Assembly (NCBI GenBank): GCA_937919015.1
Contig: CALFPN010000166.1
Span: 1 to 18,704 of the forward strand
Reading direction: 5' to 3'
DNA length: 18,704 nucleotides
Source: an uncultured Clostridia bacterium
GTDB taxonomy: Bacteria > Bacillota > Clostridia > Lachnospirales > Anaerotignaceae
The first letter of the stretch is position 1. The number at the start of each line of letters is the position of its first letter. Made by a program: the position numbers and the translations under genes. This document shows, one piece after another, positions 15,739-18,704 of the stretch. The notes under the pieces were generated by a model. The model searched no databases. It was not told the origin of the DNA and saw only the letters and a program-made list of their open reading frames with translations.

Positions 15739-15912
15739 TTACCGTAGGTCTGAACAGATTCGTCCCATCGGCATAAATACCTCGAAACGCTCTGTTCTCC
15801 TCGAAGCGGCAAAGCCACTTCTGCGGATTCCAGTTCCCACAGGTGTATTTTGTAACAATACTTTCTTTACACACAAAATTAGAATTCTACAAACAAATCT
15901 AGACCTTTGCAT
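15739..15912 (-). CDS. Possible 57-codon leader ORF in the rpoB leader (doubtful)
   Basis: An open frame starting ATG at 15912, with a near-perfect Shine-Dalgarno AAAGGAGGTG immediately upstream; the gap from GGAGG to ATG is only 3 nt, shorter than usual. The product would be basic (starts MQRSRFVCRILILCVKKVLL, ends FMPMGRICSDLR), resembles nothing I know, and its later part overlaps RNA stem-loops. It could be a regulatory upstream ORF whose translation affects the attenuator-like stem at 15696-15736, or the ribosome-binding-like sequence could be a decoy inside the ACCUC/GAGGU hairpin. Codon use is unlike the neighbouring genes, which argues against a real protein. Confidence 0.2.
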   Translation of the reverse strand: MQRSRFVCRILILCVKKVLLQNTPVGTGIRRSGFAASRRTERFEVFMPMGRICSDLR

Positions 15913-16166
15913 ACACCTCCTTTGATCAGAGGTCATTACAAAAGCCTGCTCATTCATAAAATTCTATTCTCTAAAACCTTGAACTGCACATCAAAATGCA
16001 TAGTTCTTATTCAACTCGAACAAAAAACACATCATTTTCGGCCATCTACAGGGCATTTTGCCTGCAAAATGTACCAATTTTACAAATCTCTGTTGAAATC
16101 TGTGCTCCCCTGTGTTATACTCAATCGCAGTATGGGGTGATGTGTACGTTCGTTTAATGTGGAAAT

Positions 16167-16195
16167 ATTTTACCACAGCAAATATGTACTGTCAA
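16167..16195 (-). promoter_or_regulatory. Strong promoter of rpoBC
   Basis: Minus-strand TTGACA (16195-16190), a 17-bp spacer and TAAAAT (16172-16167), preceded by TGG as an extended -10. Predicted start near 16160. Confidence 0.75.
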
Positions 16196-16536
16196 GCCCT
16201 TTTTTGTTTGATTTTCCCGAGATTTCAGGCTTTTTTTCTTTCACGCTGTTTCTCCTCACCAACTAAATCTCTCCCAAAAGTTATCGGCCCCTCCCTAACC
16301 CCCTTTCGCCTTTTCTGTCATGTTTTACAGTTGCTTTTCTGTCGAAATTTCAATTCATCCAAAAAATATATTCATCGAAGCCAAAACTTTGTAAGATATT
16401 TTTTATTTTCTCTTCTCAAAAAACTGCAACTTTGTGAAATATTTTTGTACTTTTTTTAATACAATCTTACTTTTCTTTACTTCTCCCTCTTTTCCTGCTA
16501 AACTGAAGAATAGATTTTCAGAAAGAAGGCGACTTT
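16196..16536. other. AT-rich divergent intergenic region between rpoB promoter and queH
   Basis: About 340 bp with long T runs and no coding sequence that has a ribosome binding site. The plus-strand promoter for queH must lie here. TACAAT at 16460-16465 is a possible -10 but has no -35 at a proper distance (TTGTGA is 22 bp upstream), so I do not call it. No hairpin or operator repeat stands out. Confidence 0.5.
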
Positions 16537-17166
16537 ATGAAACAAAATTATCAGGTCGTGCTGGAAAAAACCATAAAAGAATTACAGAAAGACGGAAAAC
16601 GTCCTTCCCTGCTGCTGCATAGCTGCTGCGGCCCCTGTTCTTCCTATGTCATGGAATATCTGGCACAGTATTTCGATATCACGATTTTTTATTATAACCC
16701 CAACATCTCTCCCGAAAGGGAATTTCGTTTCCGTGCAGAGGAACAGGAGCGTCTCATTCACGAAATGGGTCTGGGGGTAAACTACCAGCTGGGTAAATAT
16801 GATCCCGAAAGATTCTTTGCTCTGGCAAAAGGCCACGAAGCCGAGCCGGAAGGCGGCGAACGCTGCTTCAAGTGTTACCGTCTCCGTCTGGAGGAAGCAG
16901 CAAAAGCAGCCAAAGAAGGCTGTTTTGATTATTTCACCACTACCCTTTCCATCAGCCCTCATAAAAACGCACAGGTGCTGAATGAACTGGGCAAGGAAAT
17001 CTCAGAAGAATATGGTATCCCTTATTTATTCTCTGATTTCAAAAAGAAAAATGGCTACCGCCGTTCCTGTGAACTGTCTGTAGAATACAACCTCTACCGG
17101 CAGGATTATTGCGGCTGTCCCTTCTCCAAGGCAGAGGCCGAAGCCAGAAAGGCGGCGCAGGTATGA
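16537..17166 (+). CDS. queH: Epoxyqueuosine reductase QueH
   Basis: 209 residues, in the range of QueH (formerly DUF208). It shows the family's cysteine pattern: HSCCGPCSSYV with Cys30, Cys31 and Cys34, GERCFKCYRLRLEE with Cys110 and Cys113, SCEL with Cys178 and YCGCPFS with Cys192 and Cys194. FYYNPNI (51-57) is also typical. QueH reduces epoxyqueuosine to queuosine in the wobble base of tRNAs for Asp, Asn, His and Tyr. It uses an iron-sulfur cluster held by some of these cysteines and no cobalamin, unlike QueG. The ATG has AAGAAGG about 8 nt upstream. It is divergent from rpoBC and is first in a three-gene plus-strand unit, with the stop overlapping the next start. It contains TTA codons, unlike the left block. 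No other queuosine gene is in the window. Confidence 0.93.
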   Translation: MKQNYQVVLEKTIKELQKDGKRPSLLLHSCCGPCSSYVMEYLAQYFDITIFYYNPNISPEREFRFRAEEQERLIHEMGLGVNYQLGKYDPERFFALAKGHEAEPEGGERCFKCYRLRLEEAAKAAKEGCFDYFTTTLSISPHKNAQVLNELGKEISEEYGIPYLFSDFKKKNGYRRSCELSVEYNLYRQDYCGCPFSKAEAEARKAAQV

Positions 17167-18023
17167 CACAAAAAAACAAAGGGGTCTGCTGTATCCTGCT
17201 TTCCTCCTTTTCCTTTGCATTGATGAATCTATTCGTGCGGATGAGCGGCGATCTCCCCTCTATCCAGAAAAGCTTTTTCCGAAACTTTGTAGCGATGCTT
17301 TTCGCCCTATCCATTCTAATGAAGGAACGCCCCGAGATAAAATTGGACAGAACATCAAAAAAATTCCTGTTCCTGCGTTCCCTCTGCGGCACCATCGGCA
17401 TCCTCTGCAATTTCTACGCTGTGGATCATCTGGTACTGGCAGATGCCTCCATGCTGAACAAGATGTCTCCCTTCTTCGCCATCCTGTTCGGCATCCTGAT
17501 CTTGAAGGAAAAAATCAATCTGTTTCAGGGGCTTTGTGTAGCAACCGCATTTATTGGCACAGTATTCGTTATCAAACCAACGCCCTCCAATCTGGCATGT
17601 TTCCCTGCTTTGATCGGGCTCATGGGCGGCCTGACCGCAGGCATGGCATACACTTATGTCAGAGCATTGGGTACCCGCGGCGTAAAGGGACCTTTCATCG
17701 TTTTCTTTTTCTCCGCTTTTTCCTGCTTATGCACCCTGCCCTACCTGCTCTTCCACTTCCATCCCATGACACTGGAACAGCTGGGCACCCTCTTGCTGGC
17801 AGGTCTTGCTGCCGCCGGCGGACAGTTTACCATCACCGCAGCCTATACCTTCGCCCCCGCAAGAGAAATTTCCGTCTACGATTACAGCCAGATCATTTTC
17901 TCGGCAGTTCTGGGCTATTTCGTTTTCGGACAAGTCTCCGATGCTTTCAGCTGGCTGGGCTATATCATCATCACGTCCACTGCTGTAGCCATGTTTATCC
18001 GCAACAACAGACAATCTGCATAA
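17163..18023 (+). CDS. DMT superfamily (EamA-type) membrane transporter, substrate unknown
   Basis: 286 residues from ATG at 17163, which overlaps the queH stop as ATGA and implies translational coupling. The frame is open 18 codons further upstream inside queH, but that extension is hydrophilic and non-conserved in look, while MTQKNKGVCCILLSSFSFAL leads directly into the first membrane helix. About ten hydrophobic helices in two repeats are visible, as in EamA proteins: for example AIGLMGG-type glycine-rich turns around 150 and LLLAGLAAAGGQFTITAAY around 215. SFFRNFVAMLFAL in helix 2 and LNKMSPFFAILFGILILKE in helices 4-5 are typical of the family. Such carriers move small metabolites across the cytoplasmic membrane; the substrate cannot be read from sequence. 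Linkage to queH invites the idea of a queuosine-precursor carrier, but EamA genes occur next to many unrelated genes and this is speculation. Confidence 0.88.
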   Translation: MTQKNKGVCCILLSSFSFALMNLFVRMSGDLPSIQKSFFRNFVAMLFALSILMKERPEIKLDRTSKKFLFLRSLCGTIGILCNFYAVDHLVLADASMLNKMSPFFAILFGILILKEKINLFQGLCVATAFIGTVFVIKPTPSNLACFPALIGLMGGLTAGMAYTYVRALGTRGVKGPFIVFFFSAFSCLCTLPYLLFHFHPMTLEQLGTLLLAGLAAAGGQFTITAAYTFAPAREISVYDYSQIIFSAVLGYFVFGQVSDAFSWLGYIIITSTAVAMFIRNNRQSA

Positions 18024-18033
18024 GGAGAATCTT

Positions 18034-18687
18034 ATGTTATTAGAAAGAACTTTTGAAACATTAAAAATCATCGGCAACGAAAGATTGCAGCTTCCCATTT
18101 TTTATGAAAGCCCCGTTTCTCTTCGCTTTGAAACAGGCGATCCAACGTTGGAAATCTTTCTGACTGAAAAGAAACTGAATCCCAAATATCTTCGCAGTGC
18201 CCTCTGGCGCACTTCTTTCCTTTATGAAAAGGTCGCTCCTTTCGACACACTGCTTTGGGTTTTATATCGTACCCCCGATCTGGATACAGATGTGGATGAG
18301 ATCATTGATCACTTCTGCCATTTGTGCCATCTGCCTTCCCCCGCAGAAGTGTATCAACAGGACGTGACCACTGCGGCGGAAGAACCTATGACCCGTATCC
18401 TTTTGCTTTGGGATATGAAAGATACGCCTCCGAAGATACAGCCTTTATTCGAAGAAATCGTCCATTCCGATTTTAAGGATTTGGGCTTCCGAGAGCTATC
18501 CTCTGCTGTATTCTTCTTTGATACCAAACGCCATCTGCTCTTCCATCCTTACGACGACAGAGGTGTTGATGTCGTTGGCAAGACCGTTGAAGATATCCGA
18601 TTCCTTTATGAAAACTGCAGAAACTGGCTGTTGGATTATGATATCGAACGAATGAAAACAACATTTGAACAAACAAAAAAGCCCTGA
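18034..18687 (+). CDS. DUF3885-like protein of unknown function
   Basis: 217 residues, soluble, with no signal peptide or membrane segment. The C-terminal part FHPYDDRGVDVVG (170-182) followed by LYENCRNWLLDYDIERM resembles the DUF3885 family, where a D-R-G-x-D segment and a W-x-L-x-[DE]-Y-D segment recur. This assignment is from memory of the family pattern. The function of that family is unknown to me. AAGGAG lies 6 nt before the ATG, the gene begins 10 nt after the transporter stop, and its own stop lies within the terminator stem. So it is the last gene of the queH unit. It starts ATG TTA TTA, codons avoided in the rpo/str block. Confidence 0.75.
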   Translation: MLLERTFETLKIIGNERLQLPIFYESPVSLRFETGDPTLEIFLTEKKLNPKYLRSALWRTSFLYEKVAPFDTLLWVLYRTPDLDTDVDEIIDHFCHLCHLPSPAEVYQQDVTTAAEEPMTRILLLWDMKDTPPKIQPLFEEIVHSDFKDLGFRELSSAVFFFDTKRHLLFHPYDDRGVDVVGKTVEDIRFLYENCRNWLLDYDIERMKTTFEQTKKP

Positions 18688-18704
18688 ATTCAGGGCTTTT
18701 TCTT
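18675..18704 (+). terminator. Intrinsic terminator of the queH unit, overlapping a stop codon
   Basis: AGCCCTG (18680-18686), loop AATT, CAGGGCT (18691-18697), followed by a T-rich tail (from 18698), and preceded by six A (18675-18680). The A-run makes the signal potentially bidirectional. The TGA stop of the last gene (18685-18687) is part of the stem, so a translating ribosome could interfere with folding. Confidence 0.88.

Larger units (their letters stand above)
15645..16160 (-). promoter_or_regulatory. Long structured 5' leader of rpoBC mRNA
   Basis: About 515 nt from the inferred start near 16160 to the rpoB ATG. In order of transcription I see: CCCC-AUACU/AGUAU-GGGG near the 5' end (about 16106-16136); CAUUUUG/CAAAAUG around CAGG (16071-16054), which can re-pair as CAGG/CCUG with the following bases; GAAC..UGCA/UGCA..GUUC (16006-15981); ACCUC/GAGGU around a Shine-Dalgarno-like AAAGGAGGUG (about 15933-15915); a perfect 8-bp GAAGUGGC/GCCGCUUC with one G-U pair (15821-15803); an attenuator-like stem at 15696-15736; and ACGGGC/GCCCGU (15694-15680). 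No rplJ or rplL coding sequence is present. Regulation of rpoBC through this leader is likely but inferred. Confidence 0.6.

Noticed and set aside
11763..15776. Very long plus-strand open frame (1337 codons) opposite rpoB, with similar ones opposite rpoC (8557-11808), fusA (4400-6550), tuf (2930-4195), bcd and etfB
   Set aside because: They are exactly in register with the real codons and arise because TTA, CTA and TCA are avoided. The products are cysteine- and phenylalanine-rich without known domains.
15593..15874. 93-codon minus-strand frame overlapping the rpoB start
   Set aside because: No ribosome binding site, GTG start, runs into rpoB in another frame, and it covers several stem-loops of the leader.
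15907..16622. Plus-strand frames 15907-16140, 16112-16459 and 16434-16622 upstream of queH
   Set aside because: No Shine-Dalgarno sequences, AT-rich composition, and they run across the rpoB promoter or into queH in another frame.
17109..18023. Transporter start 18 codons upstream inside queH
   Set aside because: The extension would overlap queH by 58 bases and is hydrophilic. The ATGA overlap at 17163 is the usual coupled arrangement and leads straight into the first membrane helix.
1..18704. Mobile elements, CRISPR arrays, tRNA or rRNA genes, toxin-antitoxin or defence genes
   Set aside because: I looked for them on both strands and saw no transposase, direct-repeat array, tRNA-like fold or matching protein.

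Overview
The window reads as core chromosome of a low-to-mid-GC anaerobic member of the Bacillota, class Clostridia. The basis is a Bcd/EtfB/EtfA acyl-CoA reduction operon, the long Gram-positive form of ribosomal protein S12, strong AAGGAGG-type ribosome binding sites, and an RNA polymerase beta' subunit without the large proteobacterial insertions. A relative of the Lachnospirales/Anaerotignum group is my guess, not a demonstrated placement.

All genes from 1 to 15644 are on the minus strand, so transcription runs right to left. I read five transcription units. (1) rpoB-rpoC has a consensus extended -10 promoter near 16167-16195, about 515 nt of structured leader, and ends in two similar stem-loops at 7943-8027. 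(2) rpsL-rpsG-fusA has its own promoter at 7774-7802 and unusually long, hairpin-rich spacers (201 and 144 nt). (3) tuf has its own promoter at 4249-4277 and a textbook terminator at 2912-2941. (4) A candidate non-coding RNA of about 207 nt lies at 2471-2677, with its own promoter, nested stems and a terminal U-tract. (5) bcd-etfB-etfA has a strong promoter at 2349-2378 and a 170-nt leader; etfA runs off the left edge.

On the right, divergent from rpoB, a plus-strand unit carries queH (epoxyqueuosine reductase), a DMT/EamA-type membrane transporter overlapping it by four bases, and a DUF3885-like protein. It ends in a terminator that overlaps the last stop codon.

Together the block encodes transcription (RpoB, RpoC), decoding and elongation (S12, S7, EF-G, EF-Tu), an energy-metabolism flavoprotein system, and a tRNA-modification gene. 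The genes of the transcription/translation block and bcd-etfB almost entirely avoid TTA, CTA and TCA codons, while the queH unit uses them. This marks the left block, including bcd-etf, as very highly expressed. I see no IS element, CRISPR array, rRNA, tRNA, phage or defence gene. The most interesting material is non-coding: the candidate RNA at 2471-2677, the long rpoB leader with no rplJ-rplL in front of rpoB, and the folded spacers of the str operon.
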